Source of the DNA: Halomonas sp. BDJS001
GTDB taxonomy: Bacteria > Pseudomonadota > Gammaproteobacteria > Pseudomonadales > Halomonadaceae
Direction: 5' to 3'
NCBI RefSeq assembly: GCF_026104355.1
Contig: NZ_CP110535.1
Span: 4,154,001-4,218,000, forward strand
Length of the DNA: 64,000 bases
Every line of letters begins with the position of its first letter. Position 1 is the first letter of the stretch. This document shows, in pieces, positions 43,511-52,524 of this stretch. Made by a program: the position numbers and the translations under genes. The notes below the pieces were generated by a model that was not told the DNA's origin, did no database searches, and saw only the letters and a program-made list of their open reading frames with translations.

Positions 43511-45010
43511 TCAAACGCTCAGCGACATCCACACCGTCTTCACTTCGCAGTATTTCTCCTGCGCATGAAGCGATTTATCGCGCCCATTGCCCGACTGCTT
43601 CACGCCACCGAAAGGCACTGTCTGATCGATACCCGCCCAGTTATTCACATATACCTGTCCGGATTGCAGACGCCGCGAGACCCGCATAATGCGGTCAATA
43701 TCCTGGCTCCAAACGCCGGCAGCGAGGCCAAAGTCACTATCATTCGCCAGTGCAATCGCTTGCTCTTCGCTGTCGAAACCGAACACGCTCAGCACGGGGC
43801 CAAAGATCTCTTCGCGGCCAATGCGCATATCGGGGGTTAAGTCATCAAAAATCGTCGGAGACAGGAAATATCCCTGGGAGTGATTTGCTTCGCCCTCTAG
43901 CGTCAGAGTGGCGCCTTCGCTTTTTCCTTGGCGAATATAATCAAGTACTCGTTGGTACTGCGCTTCATCAACCATGGCGCCCATGAAGCTATTCGGGTCG
44001 AGCGGGTCTCCTGGCTGCATGTGCTCAGCAGCTTTCACCACACGGGCCACAAACTCCTTGCGAATACTGTTTTCCACCAGCAGGCGCGAACCGGCAATGC
44101 ACACCTCCCCTTGGTTGTGGAAAATAGCTTCTGCAGCGCTTTGGGCGACGGCATCAAGGTATTGGCAGTCGGCGAAAACGATATTTGGGCTTTTGCCACC
44201 GCACTCTAGAAACACGCGTTTCAGGTTGGATTGTCCGGCGTACTGCATGAGCTGTTTACCCACCGCCGTGGAGCCGGTAAACGCCAGACAATCTACCTGC
44301 ATGGAGAGCGCCAGGGCTTTGCCCACCGTATGGCCGTAACCGGGTAAAACCTGAAATACGCCGTCAGGAATACCGGCTTCCTGGGCAAGATGCGCCAAGC
44401 GCAGCGCCGACAAAGGCGATTTTTCCGACGGTTTGAGAATCACGCTGTTGCCCGCGGCCAGTGCCGGGGCAATTTTCCAGGATGTCATCATCAGCGGAAA
44501 ATTCCATGGCACGATCGCCGCCACAACACCCATGGGTTCGCGTAACACCAATCCAAGCGCATTCTCGCCCGTGGGAGCCACTTCGCCATAAAGCTTATCG
44601 ATACACTCCGCCTGATAGCGCAAACAGGCAACGGTGCCTGCCAAATCCCCGAGCGAGCTGGAAATCGGCTTACCCATATCGAGCGTATCGAGTAACGCCA
44701 ACTCATCGCGGTGCGTCTCTACCAAATCCGCGAGGCGCAGCAACACGCGCTTGCGTTTACTCGGATGGCAACGTGACCAGACACCGCTATCAAAGGTTGC
44801 ACGGGCCGCTTGCGTTGCACGCTCAGCATCTAGTCCATCGCAGCTGGCCACTTCCGCAAGCACGCTTCCGGTAGCAGGATTGATACTGGTTAGTGTGCTG
44901 CCTGCGACGGCGGTCACAAACTCGCCATTGATAAAAGCGCGTGTTTCAAAGCTCAGTGACGCCGCTTTTGCTTGCCAGTCGGCTAGGGTTTTCGTGTTAT
45001 CTGCCGCCAT
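43511..45010 (-). CDS. puuC: Gamma-glutamyl-gamma-aminobutyraldehyde / 4-aminobutanal dehydrogenase
   Basis: The 499-aa aldehyde dehydrogenase has IVPWNFPLMMTSWK, FTGSTAVGKQLMQY, the Glu in FLECGGKSPN, the nucleophilic Cys in GEVCIAGSRL and the C-terminal FGGVKQSGNGRDKS, a PuuC-type arrangement. It oxidises the aldehyde formed by PuuB or by the aminotransferase. It overlaps the aminotransferase gene by one base. Both gamma-glutamylated and free 4-aminobutanal could be substrates. Confidence 0.92.
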   Translation of the reverse strand: MAADNTKTLADWQAKAASLSFETRAFINGEFVTAVAGSTLTSINPATGSVLAEVASCDGLDAERATQAARATFDSGVWSRCHPSKRKRVLLRLADLVETHRDELALLDTLDMGKPISSSLGDLAGTVACLRYQAECIDKLYGEVAPTGENALGLVLREPMGVVAAIVPWNFPLMMTSWKIAPALAAGNSVILKPSEKSPLSALRLAHLAQEAGIPDGVFQVLPGYGHTVGKALALSMQVDCLAFTGSTAVGKQLMQYAGQSNLKRVFLECGGKSPNIVFADCQYLDAVAQSAAEAIFHNQGEVCIAGSRLLVENSIRKEFVARVVKAAEHMQPGDPLDPNSFMGAMVDEAQYQRVLDYIRQGKSEGATLTLEGEANHSQGYFLSPTIFDDLTPDMRIGREEIFGPVLSVFGFDSEEQAIALANDSDFGLAAGVWSQDIDRIMRVSRRLQSGQVYVNNWAGIDQTVPFGGVKQSGNGRDKSLHAQEKYCEVKTVWMSLSV

Positions 45011-46386
45011 TATGCACTCTCCATGGGGTGTGTTATCGCCAGCTTTTCGGCTGTTTTGTCCAGAGCCAAACGCGCTTTGCTCACCAGTTCATCAATTTCA
45101 CTGTGCGTGATGATGAGCGGCGGGGATATCACCATGGTGTCGCCCACTGAGCGCATCACTAGCCCGCTTTCGAAACACAAATCACGGCACAGATTGCCTA
45201 CGGAAAGGGATTTATCGAAGCGCTCGCCAGTCGTCTTGTCAGCAACAAGCTCGAGTGCCCCGATCAGGCCTAGCGAGCGAGCTTCACCAACTAACGAGTG
45301 TTCCGCCAACGCCTGCCAACGTTTCGCCAGATAAGGGCCCAGGTCATTGCGAACGTTGTCGACCACCTGCTCACTTTCCATCAGCTCGAGGTTTTTAAGC
45401 GCCACAGCCGCACAGACCGGGTGGCCGGAGTAAGTAAAGCCGTGGAAGAACTCACCGCCCTCTTCTATCAATGTATCGGCCACACGGTCTCCCACCAGCA
45501 CCGCGCCAATGGGCAGATAGCCCGACGACAACCCCTTGGCAATCGGCATCAAATCAGGTTTGAGCCCATAGTGGGTGCTGCCAAACCACTCGCCTAAACG
45601 CCCAAAGCCGCAAATGACTTCGTCGGCAATCAGCAAAATATCGTACTTAGCCAGTACCTCTTTCACCGCCGGCCAATAGCTGTCCGGCGAAATGATGGCA
45701 CCGCCTGCGCCCTGCACCGGCTCGGCAATAAAGGCGGCTACTCTGTCTTCACCCAATGCCAGGATCTGCTCTTCTAGCGCTTGAGCACACTGCTTGCCAA
45801 AGGCCTCCTGACTCATCTCGCGACCTTCGCCAAACCAGTAAGGCTGGCAAATATGGGTAATGCCCGGCACACAAGGGCCGCCTTGATCATGCATCGGCGC
45901 CATGCCGCCAAGGCTCATACCCGCCACGGTAGAACCGTGATATCCATTTTCACGCGAGATGACCCACTGCTTTTCCGGCTTGCCTTTGATCGCCCAATAA
46001 CGTCGTACCATGCGCAGCACGGTATCGTTGGCTTCGGAACCGGATCCGGTGAAGAACACACGGTTGATATGCTCGGGTGCCAGTTCGCTTAGCTTAGCGG
46101 CCAGCTTCGCTGCCGGGGGGTGGGTGGTTTTAAAGAAGTTGTTGTAGTACGGCAGTTGCTGCATCTGCTCGGTAGCAGCCTCAACCAACTCCTGACGCCC
46201 GTAACCGAGATTGACGCACCAAAGTCCCGCCATACCATCAAGAATACGATTGCCCTGGCTATCGTGAATGTATACCCCATCAGCATGAGTGATGATGCGG
46301 CTCCCCTCTTCGCCAAGGGATTTAAAGTCGGTGAAGGGATGAAGGTGGTGCTGGCGATCCAACGCCTGGTAATCCTGGGTCTGCAT
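45010..46386 (-). CDS. spuC: Putrescine/polyamine-pyruvate aminotransferase (SpuC-like), class III PLP
   Basis: This 458-aa class III aminotransferase carries MAGLWCVNLGYGRQELVEAA, FFTGSGSEANDTVLRM, GYHGSTVAGMSLGG, LLIADEVICGFGRLG and the PLP Lys in PIAKGLSSGYLPIG, the pattern of the polyamine:pyruvate enzymes of Pseudomonas. It turns putrescine into 4-aminobutanal directly, an alternative to the gamma-glutamylation route. The 34-bp gap after puuD and one-base overlap with puuC put it in the same operon. Related amines such as cadaverine may also be used. Confidence 0.9.
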   Translation of the reverse strand: MQTQDYQALDRQHHLHPFTDFKSLGEEGSRIITHADGVYIHDSQGNRILDGMAGLWCVNLGYGRQELVEAATEQMQQLPYYNNFFKTTHPPAAKLAAKLSELAPEHINRVFFTGSGSEANDTVLRMVRRYWAIKGKPEKQWVISRENGYHGSTVAGMSLGGMAPMHDQGGPCVPGITHICQPYWFGEGREMSQEAFGKQCAQALEEQILALGEDRVAAFIAEPVQGAGGAIISPDSYWPAVKEVLAKYDILLIADEVICGFGRLGEWFGSTHYGLKPDLMPIAKGLSSGYLPIGAVLVGDRVADTLIEEGGEFFHGFTYSGHPVCAAVALKNLELMESEQVVDNVRNDLGPYLAKRWQALAEHSLVGEARSLGLIGALELVADKTTGERFDKSLSVGNLCRDLCFESGLVMRSVGDTMVISPPLIITHSEIDELVSKARLALDKTAEKLAITHPMESA

Positions 46387-46420
46387 AGATCAGTTCCTGT
46401 TCAGTGTTTGCAATAAGCGT

Positions 46421-47215
46421 TCAGCCAGCAGTCCGCTGGGTACGATGCTGACGGCATGCCGCCGCAAACCCCTGGAACAGGGCGTCATAGAAAGGATGTT
46501 CTTTAGGGCGCCACTCCGGATGCCACTGAACAGCCAGTGCAAACGCGGCGGCGGCGCGCACGGAGACCGCTTCAACTAACCCATCAGGTGCCCAGGCTTC
46601 CGCTTCCAGCCCTGGCGCAAGCTGATCAATCCCCTGTTGGTGCAGTGAATTCACTTCAGCATGTTCGCCGCTATAAAGCGCAGCCAGGGCTCCACCAGCG
46701 CGAATTTTTACCGTATGGGAGGGTGCATAATGGCCCGCCATGTCGTCAGCGGCCGGCTCTCGATGATCCAGCATGCCAGGGAGTGTTTGAACTGCTTGGT
46801 GAAGCGTGCCCCCAAGGGCAACGTTCATTTCCTGAAAGCCACGACAAATGCCAAATAAAGGTAACGCCTGGCGTAACGCCTCATGCACCCAGCAAAGCGC
46901 CGCTTCATCGCGCCGTGCGTCATCACGGGTATTCTCCGGGGCGCGTTCGGCACCATAGCGATCAGGAGCGACGTTGGAGTAACTGCCGGTTAGCATCAAG
47001 CCATCAAGGCTACCCAACAGATCGACAGCCTGCTCTGCGCGCTGCTCAGGCGTCGTCATATCAGCCACCAGCACTGGGAGAATCACCGGCGTAACGCCGT
47101 AGTGGTAGAGCGCCTGAAGAAATTTATCAGTCACCATTTGGGCAGGATGACCTTCCACCTCTCGGCAGCAGGCGATAACCCCCACCAGGGGGCGCGAAGA
47201 ATGCGTTGCTTGCAT
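46421..47215 (-). CDS. puuD: Gamma-glutamyl-gamma-aminobutyrate hydrolase
   Basis: The class I glutamine-amidotransferase-like hydrolase (264 aa) has nucleophile Cys in LFGICRGFQEMNVALGG and His-Glu in VQWHPEW. PuuD releases GABA and glutamate. The ATG at 47215 is preferred over a TTG two codons upstream; neither has a strong ribosome site. It is divergent from puuA with a 266-bp AT-rich region between them. Confidence 0.93.
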   Translation of the reverse strand: MQATHSSRPLVGVIACCREVEGHPAQMVTDKFLQALYHYGVTPVILPVLVADMTTPEQRAEQAVDLLGSLDGLMLTGSYSNVAPDRYGAERAPENTRDDARRDEAALCWVHEALRQALPLFGICRGFQEMNVALGGTLHQAVQTLPGMLDHREPAADDMAGHYAPSHTVKIRAGGALAALYSGEHAEVNSLHQQGIDQLAPGLEAEAWAPDGLVEAVSVRAAAAFALAVQWHPEWRPKEHPFYDALFQGFAAACRQHRTQRTAG

Positions 47216-47481
47216 AGTCAAACCACTTTGTCGGTTGTTATGTTTTATTCAACACTCAATTCAACATAGCGTGACTCGTTTTATTTTCCAAGTGCAAATT
47301 GACTTTTTTGCCAAAATACACACCAAGATATTGAAAAACAAAGGATTAAAAAACAAACCCATCATGAAGAATAAATTTTTATACGCTTTTTGTTATTAAA
47401 TAATTGACAGAAACGATCGACACCGCAAGGATACTGTTAGCAGAAACACAACTAACACGGCATAAAAATAAGGGTCAACGT
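47216..47481. promoter_or_regulatory. Divergent puuD/puuA promoter region
   Basis: This 266-bp AT-rich gap must carry promoters for both directions and is the expected place for PuuR sites. I could not recognise the E. coli PuuR box here. TTGACA occurs at 47404-47409, but no -10 stands at a normal distance from it. Confidence 0.4.
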
Positions 47482-48870
47482 ATGTCCTCTGCCAATGACA
47501 CAGACGCTCAAAACGTAGCCTCGGACTTTCTCGACCAGCACCCTGACATCACCACTATTGACCTGCTGATCAGTGACCTTAACGGTGTCATCCGAGGAAA
47601 GCGCATTCCTTGTGACAACCTCGCCAAAGTGTTTGAAAAAGGCATTTATTTGCCGGCTTCGGTCTTTGCGTTGGACATCAATGGCAACACGGTGGAAGAG
47701 ACAGGACTTGGGCTTTCCAGCGGTGACGGTGATCGCGTATGCCGCGCCATTCCCGGCACACTCAACCCGGTCACCTGGATGGATAACAACCAGTATGGCC
47801 AGCTGTTAATGACCATGGAGGAGATGGATGGCTCGCCGTTTTTTGCCGACCCTCGCCAAATACTGCGGCGCATTCTTGAGCAGTTCTCCGCCCGTGGCTT
47901 AACCCCCGTCGTCGCCCTTGAGCTGGAGTTTTATCTGGTCGACCGCGTACGTGACGAAGAAAATTTAATCCAGCCACCTCAATCCCCTTCCAGCGGCGAG
48001 CGGGCTACTCAAAGCCAGCTCTATTCGGTGCTGGAATTAGATGAGTACGCCGAATTTATCAATGACTTGCAGTGTGCCGCCCAGGCGCAAGGTTTGCCGC
48101 TGGATACGGTATTGAAAGAGTGCGCACCAGGCCAATTTGAAGCCAACCTGATTCATACAGATGATGCGTTAAGCGCCTGCGACCACTCGGTACTGCTCAA
48201 GCGCCTCATCAAGGGCGTTGCATTAAAGCATGGCTTTGAAGCGACCTTTATGGCCAAGCCATACGGTTCAGAAGCCGGTAGCGGTACCCATGTTCACGTC
48301 AGTCTGATAGATAGCAACGGACATAACATCTTTGCCGAAAGCGGCGATGACCCGTTGGAGAGCGCAGAACTACAACACGCTGTAGGAGGGCTACTGGAAC
48401 TGATGCCAGACTCCATGGCACTGTTGGCTCCCAACCTCAATTCGTTTCGCCGTTTTCAGGAAGGACTCTATGTGCCCATGGCACCTACCTGGGGATACGA
48501 CAACCGCTCCGTGGCAATACGCGTACCCGCTGGCCCGAAAGAAGCACGACGAATAGAGCATCGCGTAGCGGGTGCCGATGTGAACCCCTACCTTTTACTG
48601 GCGACCGTGTTGGCATCTATCCACCATGGCCTAACCCAGCAGATTGCACCTGCCGACCCCATTATCGGCAACGCCTATGAACAAATTGCACCTCAGTTGA
48701 CTAACAGCTGGGCACACGCGCTGCATTTGCTGGGTAACAACTGCGTACTCGGCGAACAACTAGGCGAAGACTTTATTGAAGTGTTCATTGCCAACCGCCA
48801 AGCAGAGCGCGCCGACACCATGCGCGAAGTCAGCGCTATGGAGTATGACTGGTACCTGCGGCACGTATGA
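47482..48870 (+). CDS. puuA: Gamma-glutamylputrescine synthetase (glutamine synthetase family)
   Basis: The 462-aa protein belongs to the GlnA superfamily. The N-terminal TTIDLLISDLNGVIRGKRIP, ALELEFYLVDR, KPYGSEAGSGTHVHVSL, the ATP-site NSFRRFQEGLYVP and the RIEHRVAGADVNPYL segment are in the expected order. PuuA joins glutamate to putrescine with ATP. AAGGG lies seven bases before the ATG at 47482. With puuB, puuC and puuD present in the cluster, this function is well supported over other GS-like amine ligases. Confidence 0.92.
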   Translation: MSSANDTDAQNVASDFLDQHPDITTIDLLISDLNGVIRGKRIPCDNLAKVFEKGIYLPASVFALDINGNTVEETGLGLSSGDGDRVCRAIPGTLNPVTWMDNNQYGQLLMTMEEMDGSPFFADPRQILRRILEQFSARGLTPVVALELEFYLVDRVRDEENLIQPPQSPSSGERATQSQLYSVLELDEYAEFINDLQCAAQAQGLPLDTVLKECAPGQFEANLIHTDDALSACDHSVLLKRLIKGVALKHGFEATFMAKPYGSEAGSGTHVHVSLIDSNGHNIFAESGDDPLESAELQHAVGGLLELMPDSMALLAPNLNSFRRFQEGLYVPMAPTWGYDNRSVAIRVPAGPKEARRIEHRVAGADVNPYLLLATVLASIHHGLTQQIAPADPIIGNAYEQIAPQLTNSWAHALHLLGNNCVLGEQLGEDFIEVFIANRQAERADTMREVSAMEYDWYLRHV

Positions 48871-48996
48871 GTTGTTAGAACAGAGAGAGGTGCTGCTCGC
48901 CGCCTCTCTCTTGTTACTTATGCCTGTCTTATCCTGCTACCCTGTCCTTCTATTAGCTTTTTATGCCGTGTTATCCGTGAGCCTCCGGGGCAAATA

Positions 48997-49032
48997 AAAA
49001 CGGGCTGACGAACGTATTCGCCAGCCCGTTTT
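48997..49032. terminator. Bidirectional terminator between puuA and puuB
   Basis: AAAACGGGCTG and CAGCCCGTTTT are exact inverted arms with an inner CGAA/TTCG pair. A-runs and T-runs on both sides make it a textbook bidirectional rho-independent terminator between convergent genes. Confidence 0.9.
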
Positions 49033-49057
49033 CAAACCATCATCAAACTAATCAGCA

Positions 49058-50350
49058 CTAAACCGCCAAACGGTCACGCATAGCGTAGAACCACGCGCCC
49101 ATTGCGGAAAGCGGAACACGTAGCAACCGCCCACCTGGCATGGGTAGGTGGGAAATCTGCGCAAAAGCTTCAAAACGCGTTTCTTCACCGCTAATCGTTT
49201 CTGCCACTAACTTGCCGGCCAGATGGGAGCACGTTACCCCATGGCCAGAGTACCCCTGGGCGTAGTAAACGTTGCTATTAATGCGGCCAAATTGCGGCAG
49301 GCGGTTGAGTGTCAGCAGAAAGTTACCGCTCCAGGCGTAGTCGACGCGAACATCGCCAAGCTCTGGGAAGGTAGATAGCATTTTTGGTCGAATAGCAGCC
49401 TCGATACTGGAGGACTCTTGCCCGCCATAGTTCACGCCTCCGCCATACAGCAAACGGTTATCGGCGGTCAGGCGATAGTAATCCAAGAGGTAATTACAGT
49501 CTTCTACCGCTTTGTTGTTCGGCAGTAGTCGTGCCGCTACCTCTGCCGACAGCGGCTCCGTAGTAATAATCTGGGTGCCACACGGCATCGCTTTGCTTTC
49601 CAGCTTGGGCAGCAACCCTTGCAAATAGGCATTGCCAGCCATGACCACCCGCTGCGCAGTCACTCGCCCCTTCGGGGTATGCAGTGTTACCGGCTCACCG
49701 TGTTCCACTCTTGTCACGGGAGAATGTTCAAAAAGCTTTCCACCCAACGACTCCAGCGCCGCCGCCTGCCCCAGCACCAGATTGAGGGGATGCAAATGCC
49801 CACCAGAGTGATCCACCAAGGCGCCCACATAGCGTTCGCTGCCTATTTCTCGCTTGACCTCTTCGCCTTCCAGCAGCTCAAGCTGCTGATGACCATAGCG
49901 TTCCCATAAGCTTTTTTGATCCTTTAAGCCTTCCCACTGTTTCTTATTACAGGCGGCAAAAAGGTTGCCCTCTTTTAGGTCGCAGTTGATCTGATACTTT
50001 TCAATGCGCTGACGGATAATCTGGTTACCCTCGAATGCCATAGCCCCCAGTGCTCGGGCGGTTTCAGCGCCGTTTTGCTTTTCGATAACATCCATATCAC
50101 GGCTATAGCTATTAACGATCTGCCCGCCATTGCGACCGGAAGCCCCGAAGCCTATCGCCACACTTTCCAGCACCACCACTCGGTGACCGCGTTCCGCCAA
50201 ATGCAACGCTGCAGAGATACCTGTAAACCCAGCCCCCACGACACAAACATCACATTCCACATCCCCCTCCAGCGTGGGCCTTTGTGATTTGGAGTGTGAC
50301 GATGCTGCGTAGTAAGAAGCCACATGACCGGAAGAAGCTTGAGGTTGCAT
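49058..50350 (-). CDS. puuB: Gamma-glutamylputrescine oxidoreductase (FAD)
   Basis: This 430-aa DAO-family flavoprotein has the FAD motif VCVVGAGFTGISAALHLAERG near residues 35-55, the FGASGRNGGQIVNSYSRD loop and the C-terminal YYAQGYSGHGVTCSHLAGK. PuuB oxidises gamma-glutamylputrescine to the aldehyde with release of ammonia and peroxide. It is convergent with puuA and completes the Puu set apart from an importer. A perfect palindrome lies 19 bp upstream. Confidence 0.92.
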   Translation of the reverse strand: MQPQASSGHVASYYAASSHSKSQRPTLEGDVECDVCVVGAGFTGISAALHLAERGHRVVVLESVAIGFGASGRNGGQIVNSYSRDMDVIEKQNGAETARALGAMAFEGNQIIRQRIEKYQINCDLKEGNLFAACNKKQWEGLKDQKSLWERYGHQQLELLEGEEVKREIGSERYVGALVDHSGGHLHPLNLVLGQAAALESLGGKLFEHSPVTRVEHGEPVTLHTPKGRVTAQRVVMAGNAYLQGLLPKLESKAMPCGTQIITTEPLSAEVAARLLPNNKAVEDCNYLLDYYRLTADNRLLYGGGVNYGGQESSSIEAAIRPKMLSTFPELGDVRVDYAWSGNFLLTLNRLPQFGRINSNVYYAQGYSGHGVTCSHLAGKLVAETISGEETRFEAFAQISHLPMPGGRLLRVPLSAMGAWFYAMRDRLAV

Positions 50351-50368
50351 TTGCCACCACCCTTTTGT

Positions 50369-50392
50369 TGATTATTTTAACCAAAATAATCA
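50369..50392. promoter_or_regulatory. Palindromic operator candidate upstream of puuB
   Basis: TGATTATTTT and AAAATAATCA are exact 10-bp inverted arms around AACC. It sits 19 bp before the puuB ATG, in promoter territory, and a half-site-like TTTGATTATTGG occurs upstream of nhaC. The remaining gap to 50649 contains a GTAACA/TGTTAC pair (50446 and 50471) and shows no gene. Confidence 0.5.
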
Positions 50393-50649
50393 TATAGACC
50401 GCTGCAAAAATACGCAACCCTAGAAAATACCGGCATTCTAGAGGGGTAACACTTTATTCTCTGCAAAAAATGTTACTAAAAAAGCAACACTCACTCATAA
50501 CAAGTCACGGTCACACACTGGAAAGAGTGGCCTTTCGCTTATATACCATCCCTCTGAAGGCGAACTTTCATGTCCTCTAACGTTGAGGGGAATAAAAGCG
50601 AGCTTTATGCAGGCTCCTATACTGGGCTTATCAATTGATGGAGGTCGCT

Positions 50650-51837
50650 ATGGATTATCATCACTACCGCAAAGCCCTTGCGAAAACGCTCGCCCAGAGT
50701 GAACTGCCCTTTCCCGCCGTCGAATATCAGGCGCGCCTGGATAAAGTGCGCCATGACATGGAACAACAAGCGTTCGATGCGCTGCTTCTCACCGACCCCG
50801 CCGATATCAATTACCTCACCGGCTATCACACCTTTGAAGTCTCGGTGCACGCCTGTCTGGTCTGCACTCAAGAGCGGTTAGTACTTCAAGTCGCCTCGAT
50901 TGAAACCGGTGCGGCAGTCGTTACCGCTCAGGTTGATGAGATCATCGGCTATCGCTGGGAAAACCTCGATGAAATCATTACCCCATTGGCAGATCTACTT
51001 ACTCCCTGTCAAAAAATCGGTATTGATGGTTGGAGCAGCGGGCTACGCTTTGGCGTCATTGATGCGCTGATGCAAACCATTGGCCGTGAACGTTTTAGCG
51101 AGGCAGGCGCGTTAGTCGATGCCATCAAAATTATTAAAAGCCCCGCTGAACTGGAGATGTTACAAGAGAGCGCGCGCATAACCGCCCTAGGTTTAGAAAT
51201 CGCCATACAGAGCATTCGCCCCGGCATGACGGATAACGACATTGCCGCCGCAGGTGCCAAAGCGTTGCTCGAAAATGGCAGCGAGTTTATGAGCCTGCAG
51301 CCCATTGTGACCAGCGGCCACCGCATTGGCGTGATTCACGTCAACCATAAACGGCGTGTCATTCAGGCTAATGAGCCGGTCTTTTTAGAGTTTGGCGCTG
51401 CTTATCAACGCTATACAGCCCCCATGATGCGCACCGCGGTGACAGGCGTACCAAACCCAGCGCTCTCCGCCACCCGGGATCTGTGCCGCTCAATTTTTGA
51501 AGCGCTGTGCGACGCCATGCGGCCTGGCAACACCTTTGATGCCGCTGCCCAGGCGGCTGATTCCCTACTCGCCCCCCAGCGCGACCAGTATTTCTTCTCC
51601 GGTGTATTTGGCTACGCCGTGGGCGCGCAGTTTCCACCTAGCTGGGTGGAGGGCACCGGCTTTATCGCCAAAGGTCAGAACCGCACCTTCGAAGCCAATA
51701 TGGTGTTTCACCTCCCTCTCTGCCTACGTGTGCCCGGCCAGTGGGGCGTTGGCATAAGCGACACTGTGGTAGTGACTGAAAGCGGAGCCAAACCGCTGAC
51801 CAATAACGACTGGCAGCTGTTTGAGGCGCGCTCATAG
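50650..51837 (+). CDS. Atypical M24-family (creatinase/ectoine hydrolase-like) enzyme
   Basis: The 395-aa protein has a creatinase N-domain (LLLTDPADINYLTGY near residue 50) and a pita-bread M24 domain. The canonical metal ligands are changed: the first Asp appears as Glu in FLEFGAAYQRY, the second Asp segment reads YTAPMMRT, and the GHGIG-His region reads GYAVGAQFPPSW, while FEANMVFHLP retains Glu. This resembles the non-peptidase members creatinase and ectoine hydrolase rather than Xaa-Pro peptidases. GGAGG five bases upstream supports the ATG at 50650. It opens a cluster with YfcC, DUF1028 and an M20 hydrolase; a C-N bond-cleaving role is likely, the substrate unknown. Confidence 0.82.
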   Translation: MDYHHYRKALAKTLAQSELPFPAVEYQARLDKVRHDMEQQAFDALLLTDPADINYLTGYHTFEVSVHACLVCTQERLVLQVASIETGAAVVTAQVDEIIGYRWENLDEIITPLADLLTPCQKIGIDGWSSGLRFGVIDALMQTIGRERFSEAGALVDAIKIIKSPAELEMLQESARITALGLEIAIQSIRPGMTDNDIAAAGAKALLENGSEFMSLQPIVTSGHRIGVIHVNHKRRVIQANEPVFLEFGAAYQRYTAPMMRTAVTGVPNPALSATRDLCRSIFEALCDAMRPGNTFDAAAQAADSLLAPQRDQYFFSGVFGYAVGAQFPPSWVEGTGFIAKGQNRTFEANMVFHLPLCLRVPGQWGVGISDTVVVTESGAKPLTNNDWQLFEARS

Positions 51838-51974
51838 GAGCTTGCGCCTTATAGTCACAGTATTGACAGCTCGATGGAGTAGCGCTATCGTCATCACAGA
51901 TGCAAATGAGAAACACTATTTTTAGCTCTCTCATCTATATGAGGTGACGATCACTTGAGGTAAAGGTAAGTACT

Positions 51975-52352
51975 ATGACCAGTGAGCAGCGCCAACTTCG
52001 CCAAACGTTGATATTTTTGCGCACCTCTTTTGAAGCGGTTCAGCACTCTATTGCTGGCCGCCTGGAAGACCCGCTGCCCTGCTGGCTCGATACCAGCATG
52101 CTTTCCATGCTATCGCGGGAGCTTACTCGCTGCTGCCAACAGTCCAAGCCGCTGTTTGCCCCAGCCGTCACCGAACAGCTCTATATCGCCTCCCAGCAGT
52201 GCGAGCTGCTACTCAAACAGTGCCCAGGCGTACTCAGCAGTGCAGTCTGCTATCGCCAACTGGGTGCCATTATGCTGCCACTTTCAAGCGCACTGCAGCA
52301 GATCGACACTCCCGCCAAGCGGCGTTGGCCTTGGCCTTGGCAACGACATTAA
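51975..52352 (+). CDS. Hypothetical protein, 125 aa
   Basis: I do not recognise this protein. It is probably cytoplasmic, largely helical and rich in Gln and Leu, with several Cys (CWLDTS, RCCQQS, QCELLLKQC), ending in KRRWPWPWQRH. AAAGGT lies ahead of the ATG. It lies between the M24 hydrolase and the YfcC transporter on the same strand, 137 bp after the former. Codon use looks normal for the region, so I regard it as probably real. Confidence 0.55.
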   Translation: MTSEQRQLRQTLIFLRTSFEAVQHSIAGRLEDPLPCWLDTSMLSMLSRELTRCCQQSKPLFAPAVTEQLYIASQQCELLLKQCPGVLSSAVCYRQLGAIMLPLSSALQQIDTPAKRRWPWPWQRH

Positions 52353-52524
52353 TTCCCTTTTCCACAAACAAGCGTGCGATTAAGGCCTCCAAATCGGTCT
52401 AATCGGCGCGTTCCTGCCGTTTGAAAATTCAGCCTTGCTTGACCCTGCTATTCATCATGATAAATTCAAGGTGAGGCGCCAACGAGCGTCAACGCTGAGA
52501 CACATCACAAGAAAGGGTATCCTC

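Noticed and set aside
47404-47437. TTGACA ... TACTGT as puuA promoter
   Set aside because: The spacing of 22 bp is too long for a sigma-70 promoter.
50650-51837. Naming the M24 gene doeA (ectoine hydrolase)
   Set aside because: The other doe genes are absent and the flanking genes do not fit ectoine breakdown; only loose resemblance in the catalytic region.
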